64,000 nucleotides of DNA from Sweltsa coloradensis (taxonomy: Eukaryota; Arthropoda; Insecta; Plecoptera; Chloroperlidae). The notes under the pieces are model-generated. The model saw only the letters and a program-made list of their open reading frames with translations. It did not search any database and was not told the DNA's origin. Every line of letters starts with the position of its first letter. Positions within the stretch are counted from its first letter, which is position 1. Of this stretch, positions 32,540 to 45,299 are shown in pieces. The stretch lies in contig JAMZAV010000765.1 of the NCBI GenBank assembly GCA_024449915.1, positions 62,001 to 126,000 on the forward strand. Reading direction: 5' to 3'. Made by a program: the position numbers and the translations under genes.

Positions 32540-33320
32540 TGACATCTGATCCTTCACTAAAAATAAGCTTTGGCCATGGATCTAAAGTCATTGCCGACTC
32601 TATGTTCAATGGATGTCTCTACTTAAAATAAAGTAAAAATTATGACTTGGTCACTTACCCAGGATCACAGCCTAATCAACATGAAAAAAAACTCAAAGAG
32701 GGTAAGCCAAACACATCAGTACACGCTATAATCATACACAATGGGACAAATTCTTTAGACTCCATGACATCTCAACAGCTAGCAGATAATGTCAAGAGAC
32801 TGATACAGACGGCTAAGGTGATGTACCCCTCCGCCATGATAGCTTATTCTAGCATTCTTATTCTAGTATGGACATTGCTGATGAGACTGTAAACTCCGTC
32901 AACGAGAAGATCAAACAAGCTTGTAAGTCTCTAAATTCTGTGTACAGAGTCCAATAAATGGATGTCTAAAGCCGACTTGTCCAAAGGAGGCCTACACCCC
33001 AGCAAAAAAGGCAGTCTTCAACTCCACAAAATGTTGCTGGAAGTTTGCTGTACAATGGATTGGATCCCGTATCCGACTATACCTATCTCTTCATCCCTGA
33101 AAGCAGCAGAACCTAAGAACTTCAGCGCCATTAATAATCCTATCAAGCACTTCTCAACATCCTCAGTCCACCAACCAGGATTAAGCTCAGACCTAGTTGG
33201 TGCCATCAATGCTAAAGCAACTGCTAATAACAAAACGTTGGGACTACACCAAGCTCCCGAGCAGCTTCAGACAACTTTCACAACCACTACTAATACCCCT
33301 TTTAATGAGACATGCAGCTA
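32540..33320 (+). pseudogene. LINE esterase-like (SGNH) domain, broken
   Basis: Three blocks in shifted frames: KVIADSMFNG near 32584 (block I, usually GDS), VHAIIIHNGTNSLDSM near 32722 (GTN block), and GGLHPSKKGSLQLHKML near 32983 (last block with H in place of the D..H motif). This order is that of the SGNH hydrolase-like domain of CR1 ORF1. Stops and frameshifts between blocks make it non-functional. Confidence 0.65.
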
Positions 33321-33644
33321 AATGGAAACTCATGACAATCGTCTTAACTCTTCATGTCTTATTCCACATAAGAAGAACACCCTGCATATTCCCAATATTC
33401 GTACACACTCTGGACCTCTACCGCAGACAAGCTATACTAACCAGCTGGTTTTCATGCACCCCTCAATAGACTCTACCTCATTCCCTTCATCTTGGCATGA
33501 CATTTATTTAAACCAGTCATCCTGCATTACTGAATGTCTAGGTGACATATTCGAATCAGACAACTCCATACCATTGGTACTCTGTGTGGCTTCTGATCTC
33601 AAAATGCAACAAGGAATTGCAAATTATATATATATTATAAATAG

Positions 33645-34070
33645 TGTGGCTCGTTGGTCTTGTTGTTAGCGTATCTGCTTCCAATGCAGGAGGTCCAGGG
33701 TTCGATTCCCGCCATAGTCAGAAGTTTTTTAACTTCTGATTTGGACTTAAGTCCATCAGTTCTTGTCTTAGGAGTTTGTAAACGGTGACTTTGGAGCCGT
33801 CCTAGCAACGAAGCACATAATAAATTCAGAGTTGTGCTGAATCGGCCTTGTTGATTCTGGGGTTGATTCGCAGGTGTTCGCACTGTCGATACCACTGATT
33901 GCTATATTTCCTATTAAAAATAACGATCTTTGGTTGGTTATCGCTCACTCGCCGATTGCGTCGGGGCCTACAGGGTTGGCTTAGTCGCTTTGATTTAAAG
34001 TCCCCCACTGAAAATCAGTTATATAACTAAGTGGGTAGACTCTAAATACAATTTATGTATTTATATCTAA
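33645..34070 (+). mobile_element. S1 SINE, full-length copy inside the LINE
   Basis: The tRNA-like head GTGGCTCGTTGGTCTTGTTG has A-box and B-box (GGGTTCGATTCCC, 33700-33712) and an anticodon-like loop TTCCAAT. The body follows (GTAAACGGTGACTTTGGAGCC, CCTTGTTGATTCTGGGG) and the 3' block is CCCCCACTGAAAATCAG, TAAGTGGGTAGACTCTAAAT. The head has a 3' extension and no CCA-type acceptor pairing, so it is a SINE, not a tRNA gene. Related copies are at 24990-25800 and 19036-19180. Confidence 0.75.
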
Positions 34071-34730
34071 ATCTCACGACATACCATACCTTGAAGACAT
34101 AATAACATCCCTGAAAAAACTACAAAACTATTGTACATTCTATATTATATACCATCTAGTAATGCCTCGAATCTGCTGTGGTCTCGACAGACAGGATTGG
34201 CCCATAATCAAATCAATTCTGGAGTCAATCTTCAAAAACTCTAAGATCCAGATTAAGGTCTACAGGCTAGCAACCATAAGGTCAACTACTACAGATGCCG
34301 TGGCCTACTCCATCCAGAAGGGTCCCAGAAAATCCAAGTTGGAAACCATCGCCAACCCCGACGCGGAATCCCCTAGGGAACCCAAGGCTACAGGCTTAAC
34401 CCCGTCGCAACTCATGATCCCAGCAACTGTCCAATGCAAGACCATGGAAGATATGTCCCAAGCAGTTACCGCAACTACGCCCTTTTTAAGTTCGCTGCTC
34501 CCAGTTATAACCTTCGCAATTCTCTTGATAAAGTGACACCAGCAGAGACTAATATTGCGCCTGTACCCTCGTCGCAGTCTACAACCCATTACCCAGCAGA
34601 CGAGAGACCCTTGAAAGCTTATCCCAGCAAGAGACATCAATGGTGCTGGCTGTCTATCCTAAGTGCCACCATATCGAAGCTAGTCGACCCGAAGATGATC
34701 CATCTGAGGAAGATATGCCACCTGCTGTGG

Positions 34731-34892
34731 CCTATCATTCTGAAGATGACGATGACTTTCCAGGTTTTAACACCCCAGACCAAGACAACTCATCGACAGG
34801 GTCATCTATCATCTATCATTCTGAAGATGACGATGACTTTCCAGGTTTTAACACCCCAGACCATGACAACTCATCGACAGGGTCGCAGACAT
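34731..34892 (+). repeat. Tandem duplication of about 75 bp in the LINE linker
   Basis: Two units encode YHSEDDDDFPGFNTPDQDNS and YHSEDDDDFPGFNTPDHDNS, almost identical at DNA level. They encode an acidic linker before the endonuclease. This is a recent local duplication. Confidence 0.85.
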
Positions 34893-35112
34893 CTGGAGAT
34901 GACTTCACAGCGCCCCTCATTACTTTTCCTTCACAGCTGGCAAACCTCTCTACCCCTCCTGACTTTGGTTCTACTCAAGTGCTCCTACTTACCCGCTTTT
35001 CCCGTGATCGTATCATGACCCGCTCGAAACGACCTAGCTCGTCAATTGCATTACCTGCTCCTAAGAGCCCTAAACTATCAAATTTTCTTCTTGCTCCTCT
35101 ACTGGCATTCCC

Positions 35113-35840
35113 TCCCTAGTATTTAACATCTCTAACTTGTCCCCTCATCCTCCAATCACCAAAATTTCTTTTTTAAATATCCGCTCTATTCGCAACAAAA
35201 TTGAAGAATTAGAACTTGTAACCAACAAACTATCCCCTGATATTCTATGCTTGTCTGAACACTGGCTCACGCCCAGTGAAATCAACTCCTTTTGCATTGC
35301 CAATTACTCCAATACTGATATTTTCTATCGCAAACTATTATCCCATGGTGGAGTAGCCATACTTTCCAAGCCCCATTTAAACGTATCTCACATTCCTGAA
35401 ATTAGTGTCTTCTGCCTTGAAAATCCTTTGAATGTGCAGGTGGGTATTGGCTTCTCCATGACCGCCAAATTATTGTTCTATCTCTCTACAGGTCTCCCAC
35501 GGGAGATATTCAAACATTCCTATCAAGGCTTGAAGATGTACTAATCTTATCAACCAAGATACACCCAATAGCAGAAATAGTCATTGGTGGTGACCTCAAC
35601 ATTGATCTTCTTACACCCTCTACCTCACGCACTAAACTTCTTGATCTTGTCCATTCCTTTAACATCTATGAAACCATTGCCTCCCCAACTAGAGTGACCA
35701 GTACTAGCAGTTCCCTAATCGACAACATCTTTACCTCGGTAGATGCCTCTCACTTCACAGTGAGCTCCTTTGACCCAGGTCTCTCCGATCACCACCTACT
35801 CACTCTTTCACTTGCTTTTCCACCAATCAATGAAAAATTT
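35113..35840 (+). pseudogene. LINE APE-type endonuclease, frameshifted
   Basis: The frame to 35544 gives ISFLNIRSIRNKIEELE and DILCLSEHWLT (the N and E motifs). After a frameshift near 35490 it gives IVIGGDLNIDL (D.N motif) and LSDHHLLTLSL (SDH motif). All catalytic blocks of an APE-like nuclease are present but split over two frames. Confidence 0.75.
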
Positions 35841-37279
35841 AAGGCTCTGAAACGAGTCTTCAACCGCAAGAACACAGACTATTTCCTTTCCCTTCTCAGC
35901 CGCGAAGAATGGCCATCATTAGGCTCACCTGTCGATGTCGATGAACTGTTCTCCTCATTCCTATCAGCCTTCCTACACCACTTCAATATAGCTTTCCCTC
36001 TGAAAAGTCACTCCACCTCGAGAGCCCAAACTAGCCCTTGGATAACATCAGAGCTCCGCCTGAAAGCCAAGGAACTACGAACACTTCATCGTAACTTAAA
36101 GCTTTCAGCTAAAAACCAAAATCTTAAACAATATTTAAACCTAAAAAAATCCCATGCAAAGAATATCCGCCAAGCTAAGCTCCATCATAATGACAGAAAA
36201 ATTTCCTCCTCGAACAACATACCCAGAGCAACGTGGTCCTTGGTCAAATCTCTGACTGCAGCTCCCATCCCCAAAGCAAACATTCCCATTATGATCAATG
36301 GTAGGCCCATCTCTGACCCCACCTCCCTAGGCAATCTCTTCAATGACTTTTTCTTACATTCCTGCTCTACAGATCAGACTGGGTCTACCCATCATAACCC
36401 CCTCGGTACCCCAGGTTCTACTGATCTCAAAACTCAATGTGAACAAACAATATTTCTTTACCCTACTACAATAAATACTACAATAAAAAATAAAAAAACT
36501 ACAATAAAACAACTACAACTACTACTACACACTTTGAAGTAACTCAAATTAAAAGGAAATTAGGATCGAAATACTCAAGTGGTCTGGATGAGATACCGGG
36601 ATCCCTTCTTACGTATGCATTTAATCTCAATTCCACTAGCCTTTTTAATAAACAAATCCCTCTCTTCTTGTATCTTCCCCTTCAAACTAAAACTAGCAAA
36701 AGTAATTCCCATTTACAAACATAAAGGAAAGAAATCTGACATGAACAATTATAGGCCAATCTTCCTCCTTTCATCATTCTCTAAAATATATGAACTAATC
36801 ATGCACGATCGATTACTCTCCTTTTTCAACTACCACAACTTGCTTTCTCCCAGCCAACGCGGCTTTTAAAAAATAAATCAACTACCACTGCACTCTACAG
36901 CTTTCTTTCCCCCCTCTACTCTGCTCTGGATAAAGGGGAGCATGCCGTGGGAATGTTCTACGATCTAAGCAAAGCCTTCGACACCATCGACCACAGTATT
37001 CTTCTTGACAAACTATCAACCTTAGGAATCAGAGGAACGGCACATAAGTGGTGGGCTTCTTACTTGACTGGTCGCACCCAGGTTGTTGAAATCCAATTTA
37101 CGAAAAAACTTTCCACCCATAAATGTATTTCCAAACCCAAAACACTTGTCGCCAGGGTTCCACAGGGCTCAATATTAGGTCCCCTTGCCTTCACACTCTT
37201 CACCAATGACCTGCTCAACTTCCTAGATGAGGACACACTTACGGTACTCAATATGCAGATGACTGGAGTCAACTCCTAA
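35841..37279 (+). pseudogene. LINE reverse transcriptase, frameshifted
   Basis: Linker, then KLAKVIPIYKHKGKKSDMNN YRPI (motif 1-2), GMFYDLSKAFDTIDHSILLD (motif A), VPQGSILGPLAFTLFTND (motif B), and QYADD (motif C; TATGCAGATGAC at 37252-37263) which is one base out of frame with motif B. A low-complexity (CTACAATAAA)-like stretch at 36470-36535 interrupts the linker. Confidence 0.75.
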
Positions 37280-37306
37280 CCTGTCCAAAAAAACTCAATT
37301 GCTGCA

Positions 37307-38083
37307 ATGCCCCCACTAGTAAACAATCAAGCTTCCCAAATGTCTGTATACTGCCATAGCAACCTCTTAACCATATCACTAGCAAAGACTACCTACCTTC
37401 CTTTCCACTCCCCCCTCAACATCCCCAAATCTAGTCCCCTAATCTGGCTAGATGGAAAAAGCATCACTAGAACCAACTCCACTAAATTGCTAGGATTATA
37501 CATGTCCAAAACTTTAGATTGGTCTATCCACATTAACCATGTGGCCTCTAAAATTCAAAGTGGTTGTTTCATTTTAAGGAAGCTCAAACAGCTAGTTCAT
37601 CCCCACATACTTAAAATGGTTTACTTTGCTCATGTTCACTCATTCTTATCATACGGCCTACTTTTCTGGGGTGCATCCCCCAATGCAATCAGAATATTCA
37701 CCCTCCAAAAGAGAGCAATTTGCATTATGGCTGGCATTTCCAGGAGGCATACTTGTAGAGAGCTTTTCAAGGAGCTAGGAATACCTACTCTGGCCTGCTC
37801 TCTTATTCAAGCTGCAGCAATATTTGTTCGTTCCTACCCTAATCTTTTCCCTCTAAACACCTCTGTCCACTCCCATTTTACAAGAGCAAATCTACAAATT
37901 CACATTCCCAACCATAAACTAACCCTATTCTCAAAAGGTCCACAATATCTAGCTTTAATTCTATATAACAAGCTACCTAACAATACAAGAACCTGTCCCT
38001 GCATTTCAACTTTTAAGTCCAGCATGAAATCATTTTTAAAATCCAAAAGTTTCTACTCACTCAATGAATATCTCTCTGCATGA
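37307..38083 (+). pseudogene. LINE ORF2 thumb and C terminus
   Basis: 258 open codons: LGLYMSKTLDWSIHINHVAS, YGLLFWGASPNAIRIFTLQK, RAICIMAGISRRHTCREL and a basic C-terminal segment ending SLNEYLSA before TGA. It is 70-80% like the truncated copy at 28918-30870 by eye, which lacks the same upstream frame. Confidence 0.7.
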
Positions 38084-38703
38084 AATGTAATGTAACATAA
38101 ATAGAAATACCTACCTATCTATTCATCAATCAATTATTATATAACAGAGTTTGAGGCCTAGCTCAGTTATATTTCATTTTTTGTACGTTCATCCTAGATA
38201 TTAATATTATTAGTTACTAGAATTAAAATTAAAATTATTCATTGCACTATCCCTCTTTACAGAGAATTGTGTTATACTGATACCACTATCACTTATACTG
38301 ATATATTTGTCCAATGAATAAACATACTTACTTACTTATCTTAAAGTATTTTCATCTAGATTTTAAAATATTTGGGAGTTTTCACAAACATCTATGTGGG
38401 TGCCTATTGCCTACATATCAAAGTATTTTCATCTTGATTACAAAATTTTGGAGCTCTTACAAACATCTATGTAGGGCCTCATTTCAATTCTAAATTTAAA
38501 GTTACCTAACACTGTCGTAATCTACAGCAGGCATGTTTACTTCTTTCTCTTTTCAGTTATCACACACGGTCTTTCTTCATTGACCTAGTATTCACACAAA
38601 TTTCCCCTCTTTTAAACTGTTCAATTTGTTCAATCCATCTATCTCTTGGCCGGCAACTATCCGTACCCCCCCCCCCCCCCCCCCCACATACATTCAAATA
38701 AAG
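38084..38703. other. LINE 3' UTR and flank; no gene
   Basis: LINE 3' UTR up to about 38340, then unassigned sequence with a C run (38671-38686) just before the BEL insertion. The target duplication copy TAAAG is at 38699-38703. Confidence 0.5.
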
Positions 38704-39328
38704 TGTTCGCGCCGATTATTTTTTGTATTGTCGTCGCTTTGTTTAGTGCTTATTTTCATTGTATTTGTCTTTTCATCTTTTCATTTGGTTTTGACTCGAG
38801 TCGTTTGTCATGTGATTTGGTTTAGCCAATCACGTTCGTTTTCTGTTTTTGTTCCGTTGTATTCGCATATCATTTATCTCTAGTTTAGTTCGCGACGGTC
38901 TATCGTCTCTGAAAGGTCGCACTGCTCTGGTATCTCTCTTGCCCATATTTGGGCAAAGCCAGTTTCCGTTCTCTCGGATTTTTCTCTGCACTGTGCGTGT
39001 AGAGTGTAGCCGCCGTGTTGTGTCTCTGCTACGGCTTGCTATTTTCTTTACTTCACACTTCTCTACTCTTCCAACTGGCCAGCTCTATTAACCCTTTCCT
39101 ATTTTCCCACGACGTCTGTTACACTGACGTCGCGACGCCACGTCACAAGAAAGTTCGCCAACATCTGAACCGCACGACGTCGTGGGCAGCCAGTCTCAGG
39201 AAGTATCTGCGCTTTCATGTAAGTTCTCTTGTGCATTTATTTCCCATTTTCTTCCTTGTTCTCTTAACTCTATAAAAACAAATAATTACAGTCCACTTAA
39301 AATCTCGGTAGGCATCTCGGCCGAAACA
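38704..39328 (+). repeat. BEL/Pao 5' LTR (625 bp)
   Basis: Begins TGTTCGCGCCGATT and ends GGCCGAAACA. The 3' LTR at 49915-50538 is the same length within one base and differs at roughly 15 positions by eye. TAAAG flanks both outer ends (38699-38703, 50539-50543), a 5-bp target duplication as usual for BEL/Pao. The 86-codon frame repeated in both LTRs is just LTR sequence. Confidence 0.93.
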
Positions 39329-39331
39329 ACC

Positions 39332-39349
39332 TGGTCCGTCCGAACCGGA
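39332..39349 (+). promoter_or_regulatory. Candidate primer-binding site
   Basis: TGGTCCGTCCGAACCGGA starts three bases after the 5' LTR and begins with TGG, the complement of a tRNA CCA end. The tRNA is not identified. Confidence 0.45.
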
Positions 39350-40779
39350 TGCAAACTTTGCTCTTATTCATTTCGGATTTTCATCACTGTTCTCTCATTG
39401 TCTTGTACATAATTGCTCAAGTTGCTGTGTATCTTCGTATCTCTCGTGTTTTTGTTCTCGTTCTCTGGCGTCACGATATCTCTCGCTGGATATCGTTGGT
39501 TCGTTCTCTCAGGTATTCGACGTCTGATTTTCTTTGCATAATTGTTTCTCGATTTCTTTCTTGTGTGTTTTTTCTCCGTCTCTAAAGCACATATTACATT
39601 AGTGATTTTTCTTGTGTTTATGCTCTCGTTTTCGCGTGATTTTGCCCATACACTGTATGCAATGACGTGTCAATATACGTAACTGCTCTTTCTCTCCTTG
39701 TGTTCACGTCATTGCTTGGTTTATTATTGTCTCGTGTGTTTATGTAATAAACCGTGCTCACTGTTTGGAATTGTTACTTTTTCGTATTCTCTGTCGATTG
39801 TTCTTAGTTGTACCTATCGTTCACCATGGAAGAGCTATTAGCACAACAGAAACGCTTAGTTGCTCGTCGTGAATTTGTCTTTGCTAGCGTTCAAAGAACT
39901 CATGACGCGTTCTCCAAGATTAAACCCGGAGATGTCGATTTGTGTAGGCCTCGGTTCGACAAGCTCTCTGCGTTGGAGTCTGATTTTCAAGACATCCATA
40001 TGTCAATTTCGGATATTAACACTCAGTTTAAAGACACGGCGAGACTCACCGAAATCGATAAGGTCCAAGACAGTTTTGAAACTGTTCTTGAACGCAGCTA
40101 AAGCTAGGTTCCTCGCGGCTGTTAAGTTGACTCAGCCCGTCAGTGTGACTCAATCCGGGGCTGCCCCCATCTCTGCGAAATCTCACATCTCTCTGCCAGT
40201 CATTGACCTCCTCAAGTTTGCGGGTGACATTTGCAAATGGCCTTAGTTTTACTCCCTGTTCAAGTCTCTGATAGACGAAAACAAATCGTTAAGTAATGTG
40301 CAGAAGCTGCATTACCTCAAATCCTCGCTGTCTGAACAAGCTCTAGCAATTATCTCAGAGTTTCAAATTTGTGAGGAAAGCTATCCTCTGGCATTGAATG
40401 CTCTTATCTCACGTTATCAAAACAAGAGACTTGTAGGCAGCGTCTATGTTCAGAAGATACTAGAATTTGTTCCTCTCAAGACTTCGTCCTATGAAGGACT
40501 TCAAAGCTTCCTCAAAGTCCATCGAAATTCGGTTGAAGCTTTGAAAGCACTAGATATTCCGGATTTAGGCAATTTTCTACTGCTATGTTTATCGTTAGCC
40601 AATCTCGATCCCCCCTTTCGAAACTAAGCATTGTTCTAACTCAGCTCCTGATTATAAATCGTTAATCGAATTTTTAGAACAGCAATCTCGCACTATGGAA
40701 CTTTGCGCCATGGGAAAAAATTCTACTATATCAGTGAAGAGTGCTCATCCCTCAAAGAAGGTTAATTCTTTTCTAGTAT

Positions 40780-43700
40780 TAGTGCGGTTCCTAAGCCAAC
40801 AATATTGCAAATAGTGATACTAGCATGGAAATTTGCATACTTACTAATTTGACTATAGGGAATTCAAAAATCGATGGCTCCACGATAGAGTCTTATTATT
40901 TAACAATTAATTAATTAAAATTAATTAGTTAATTTTATGATACAAATTTAAAAGTGTCAATAAATTAGTCATGTTTGGTATTAATCAAAAGCATTTTTCA
41001 CCTATAAAAGAAAAAAAATACATTGAAAAAATATATTGTTATATGCATATGATATAGTTAAGTTTGTTGATTTTGCTGATTTTTTAGTTTTTGAACCAAA
41101 AGATCAACATTAAAGTAAAATTTCTTCAAACCAATGATATCACAGTGTTCACAAAAGAGCTGGTTACTTTAATTAATACATCATTTTTCAATTTTCAATA
41201 ATAGTAATTACAATATATTTAATACAAATTACAATATGGCGTAAAGATGTCTAACTATGATACAAAATATGATACCTACTTAAAAATTTAGCAATCTTAA
41301 AGCTTTTGTAATGAGAAATTCGAAAATAAATGGCTCCACGCCGAGTGTTTAGTATTTAAATATTAATTGATTAATCAACATTAGTTAATTAAGTCCAAAA
41401 ATTTCAAAGTGAAGATAAATTTGTAGTGTTTGGTATCAATTGAAAGCATTTTACACCAACATTAAGGAAAAAAATACGTTGAAAATATATATTGAAATAT
41501 ATGTATGTTATAGTTAAATTTGTTGATTTTGTGATTTTTTAGTTTTTGGACCAAAAGATCAAATTTAAAGTAAAATTTATTCTCACCAATGATAACGCAG
41601 TGTTCACAAAAGAACTGGTAACTATAATTTATATATCTTTTTTAATTTTCAATAATAGTAATTACAATATAAATTACACAAATTAACAAATTTTCTTAAA
41701 TTGAAAAGTTACAGAAACATGTGTGACGTATCAAAATGCATTATTGGACTTGTTTATATCAAGCTCAAAATTTTTAAATAAGAATTTCAAAAATCACTGG
41801 GTCCAGGCTGAGTTTGAGTATTAAACTATGAATTGATTAATTAAATTAATTACTTAATTGTATCCAAAAATTTCAAAGTGAAGATAAATTTGTCATGTAT
41901 GGTATCAAATGAAAGAATTTGTCACCAATAGGTACTAAGAAAAAAAAATACAATTAAAAAATATATTGAAACTTAATATGTTATAGTTAAATATTTTGAT
42001 TTTGCGGATTTTTAAGTTTTGGAACCAAAAGATCAATGTTAAAGTAAAATGTATTTCTTCTTTTTTTTCTTAATGCTGGTGACAAATGCTTTTATTTGAT
42101 ACTAAACATGACAAATTTATCTTCACTTTGAAATTTTTGGACACATATTAAGAAATTAATTTAAAATTCATAGTAAAATACTCAAAACTAAGCCTGGAGC
42201 CAGTGACTTTCGAAGTTCTTATTACATAATCTTTGGGATTGATAAAAATTTTGTAATAAGTCAAATGATGCATTTTGCTACGTCACACAACATGTTTCTG
42301 TTACTTTTCAATTTAAGAAAATTTGGTTATTTGTGTAAAATATATTGTAATTACTATTATTGAAAATTGAAAATTTATAAATTAATTATAGTTACCAGTT
42401 CTTTTGTGAACACTGTGTTATCATTGGTAAGAAGAACTTTTACTTAAAATTTGATCTCTAGGTTCAAAAACTAAAAAATCACAAATTCAACATATTTAAC
42501 TATAACATACATATATTTCAATATTTTTTCAACGTTTTTTTTTCTTAATGTTGGTGTAAAATGCTTTCAATTGATACCAAACACTACAAATTTATTTTCA
42601 CTTTGAAATTTTTGGACTTAATTAACTAAAAACACTACAAATTTATTTTCACTTTGAAATTTTTGGACTTAATTAACTACTTAATGTTGATTAATCAATT
42701 AATATTTAAATACTAAACACTCGGCGTGGAGCCAATTATTTTCGAATTTATTATAACAAAAGCTTTAAGATTGCTAATTTTTTAAGTTGGTATCATATTT
42801 TGTACCATAGTTAGACATAATTACGCCATATTGTAATTTGTATTAAATATATTGTAATTACTATTATTGAAAATTGAAAAATGATATATTAATTATAGTT
42901 ACCAGCTCTTTTGTGAACACTGTGATATCATTGGTTAGAAGAAATTTTACTTTAATGTTGATCTTTTGGGTCAAAAACTAAAAAATCAGCAAAATCAACA
43001 AATTTAACTATATCATATGTGACTGTACAGCCCTGGGCGGCCATATTGGTCCCTATTTTTCAGTTTTTGAAACCTAAAATTTACATATTTTTCAAATTTG
43101 CATAATTAATAATTTTCAAGTTTTACATAATTTTTGCATAATTTACATGTCTATGTAAATTAAGCTTGTCCTCATAGGAAAGCTAGTGATCATGGCTAAG
43201 GTCATATGGAAATAGCCTAGGCTTGTGCGATAAGTCTAAAGTGGCTAATGGTCAGCAATGCTATTTGCTGTACCAACGGGGTGAGTTTTGTGTGTCTAAA
43301 TCTGTGCAAAACGAGGTAGGCTTCAATCGGAATGCGGGCTAGCAGCCTGAGTTGGCCGAGTGAGATCGTTGGTTTCTCCACGCAGCGACCAATCAGCGGT
43401 CAGAACGGGGTGGATGTAGCCAAGGACAATGGCCTACGTCACCGCCTAGGCCAGCAGAACAGGGAGATTTTGCGACGGAACACGAGCAGAGCCTCGTTCA
43501 CTGAGATACAAGCCTTCAGACGAGCAAGTTGCTTCCAAAGTATCTTCCGAGTGCGGGCCTATCAAGCAGGCGAAGCCAAGCTATTAGTGCAATGGAGCCA
43601 CACGCCTCTCAACGTGTAGGAGAGCGGCTTCATATGCGAGGGTTTCGGCATTGATTTAAATAATACTTAACTTAACACCAATTCGGGAAATCGGGAGTGT

Positions 43701-45299
43701 TTTCGGCGACCCACCAGTATGTGGTAGCTACAATACGACCGACGCCACCGGGCAGTCGACGACACCAGCGAAACAATGGACATTCTATTTAAAGTTCACA
43801 GTTTTTATTAGATCGGGAGTGGCAATCTACATGCAACTAATTGAATATCCCTAAGTTGAGGGCGTTTTTCACGTCGAACAATAATTCATACACCACGTGG
43901 TCCAGTCGTGGCTAGGCATCGGATCAACCAAATCAATATTTATTAGTACGGATTCAACGCCTATTATATCTTGCCTACCCTGTCTACATGCTGAGTAAGT
44001 ACCATTACTACAATTACACTTCGAGGTCCACCCAGGATGCCAAGATGGGAAGGAGGTCAATCCGCCACTGCGGAATTCGCCCTGAGGGTCCTAGGCGCCT
44101 ACAGCGCGCATACGCCACCTTCGAACGTGCCAAGTAGAGGGCATCGTCCCACCCCGTATTACTACAGCATCGTACCTCAAGATAGCGTTGAGTACTAAAT
44201 TTGGTTTGATCTAGAGTAAGACTTATTGTATTGTTTTATGTAATGTTCACGGTAATTTCATATTCAATTTTTGTTTTGGATCCAAACTTCAGTACTAACT
44301 TCATTTTTCTGTTCATTTGTTTACATAAGTTGACGTCATTAAAGCAACCTTTTGATATCCGAATTAATCACTTTCAATTCATCAGGGGCATGCAAACGAC
44401 CTTCAATCCCAGTCATTTCATTACTTCAGTATTTCAATTAATGCACGGCCTTCAGCTAGTCACATATTTCTGACGCACAAGCGTGAGTCATAGCCTTAGT
44501 GGTAACTTTAAGAACGTGTGGACCGCCCAGCTGATCCGAGGACGTGGAGCTCCAGCGGCGAGGCTCAACGCTAGCGCACTGGGTAAGGTTGAGTACACTT
44601 CTAAACGGGAAATCGTACTCAACAGGTCACTTGTTCATGGTCATCACCACCTATGTCTACCTTGTTCTGCTAGGGCACTGTGTTTGTTTGAGTTTTCCCG
44701 CCGAATGAGAGGGCCTCCCCCTGAGCTAGTTAGGAGAGCTTATCTTTGTTTAATTAGCATAAGCGTAGCCGTGGAGCAACATAGGCCTAACCCCGAGAGG
44801 GCCTATGCGTGCATAAGCAACTATAATCCGGTCGATCCTTCGAAGGTTAGGATGAAGGTACAGTCTGTTCAGAGACACCAGTACGTAGAACACTAGTCGA
44901 GTGAGATTGCGAGTTTTGGTTTAGTGGAGCCTGTACGTAGGGTCTATTCCGTTTCAGTGGCGTAGAACGTGGGGCTTCAGTAGTGTAGTCAAACACTGCA
45001 TTACGTTTCACATATGTATATTACAATATATTTTTTCAATGTATTTTTTTTTTTTTTATAGGTGAAAAATGCTTTTGATTAATACCAAACGCAAACATGA
45101 CTAATTTATTGACACTTTGAAATTCGTATCATAAAATTAACTAATTAATTTTAATTAATTAATTGTTAAATAATAAGACTCCATGGTGGAGCCATCGATT
45201 TTTGAATTCCCTATAGTCAAATTAGTAAGTATGCGAATTTTCATGCTAGTATCACTATTTGCAATATTGTTGGCTTAGGAACTGCACTATATCGTCCGC
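40780..45299. mobile_element. Palindromic TIR element with tandem inverted units, inserted in gag
   Basis: TIRs of about 240 bp: the left end TAGTGCGGTTCCTAAGCCAA and the right end reversed TAGTGCAGTTCCTAAGCCAA. TAT lies on both sides (40777-40779, 45300-45302) and is the only extra sequence in the gag frame. The left half holds three degenerate tandem units of about 480 bp (starting near 40850, 41315 and 41785, each with TGGCTCCAC/TGGGTCCAG and AAAGATCAA...TAAAGTAAAAT words) and the right half repeats them in reverse order. No transposase is visible. A 3-bp TSD is Harbinger-like but the ends are not diagnostic. Confidence 0.75.
43020..45010. mobile_element. Probable solo LTR (1991 bp) nested in the palindromic element
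   Basis: Begins TGACTGTACAGCCC and ends TTACGTTTCA (TG...CA). CATATG is duplicated at 43014-43019 and 45011-45016, and comparison with the left arm of the host element shows the uninterrupted sequence CATATGCATATAACAATAT at the same place. It has no recognisable coding domain; frames at 43332-43619 and 44483-44896 match nothing I know. Other kinds of element with TG...CA ends remain possible. Confidence 0.5.

Larger units (their letters stand above)
31390..38340 (+). mobile_element. Long CR1-like non-LTR retrotransposon (about 7 kb, dead)
   Basis: Order: ORF1 (31430-32122), an esterase-like region (about 32540-33320), a SINE insertion (33645-34070), a linker, endonuclease (from 35137), reverse transcriptase and C terminus (to 38083), then a 3' UTR ending AATGAATAAACATACTTACTTACTT, a short (ACTT)n tail in place of poly(A). 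An esterase-like domain plus APE endonuclease and a microsatellite tail fit the CR1 superfamily. It lies antisense in the largest CENP-I intron. The 5' limit is approximate. Confidence 0.8.

Noticed and set aside
33650..33725. tRNA gene (anticodon-like CCA or TCC)
   Set aside because: A- and B-boxes are present but the acceptor arms do not pair and a SINE body with repeat-family matches follows.
39015..39275. 86-codon protein repeated at 50225-50485
   Set aside because: Both copies lie wholly within the two LTRs and are explained by LTR identity.
43332..44896. Two plus-strand frames of 95 and 137 codons as genes
   Set aside because: They match no family, have no splice or promoter context, and lie within a TG...CA block with a target duplication.
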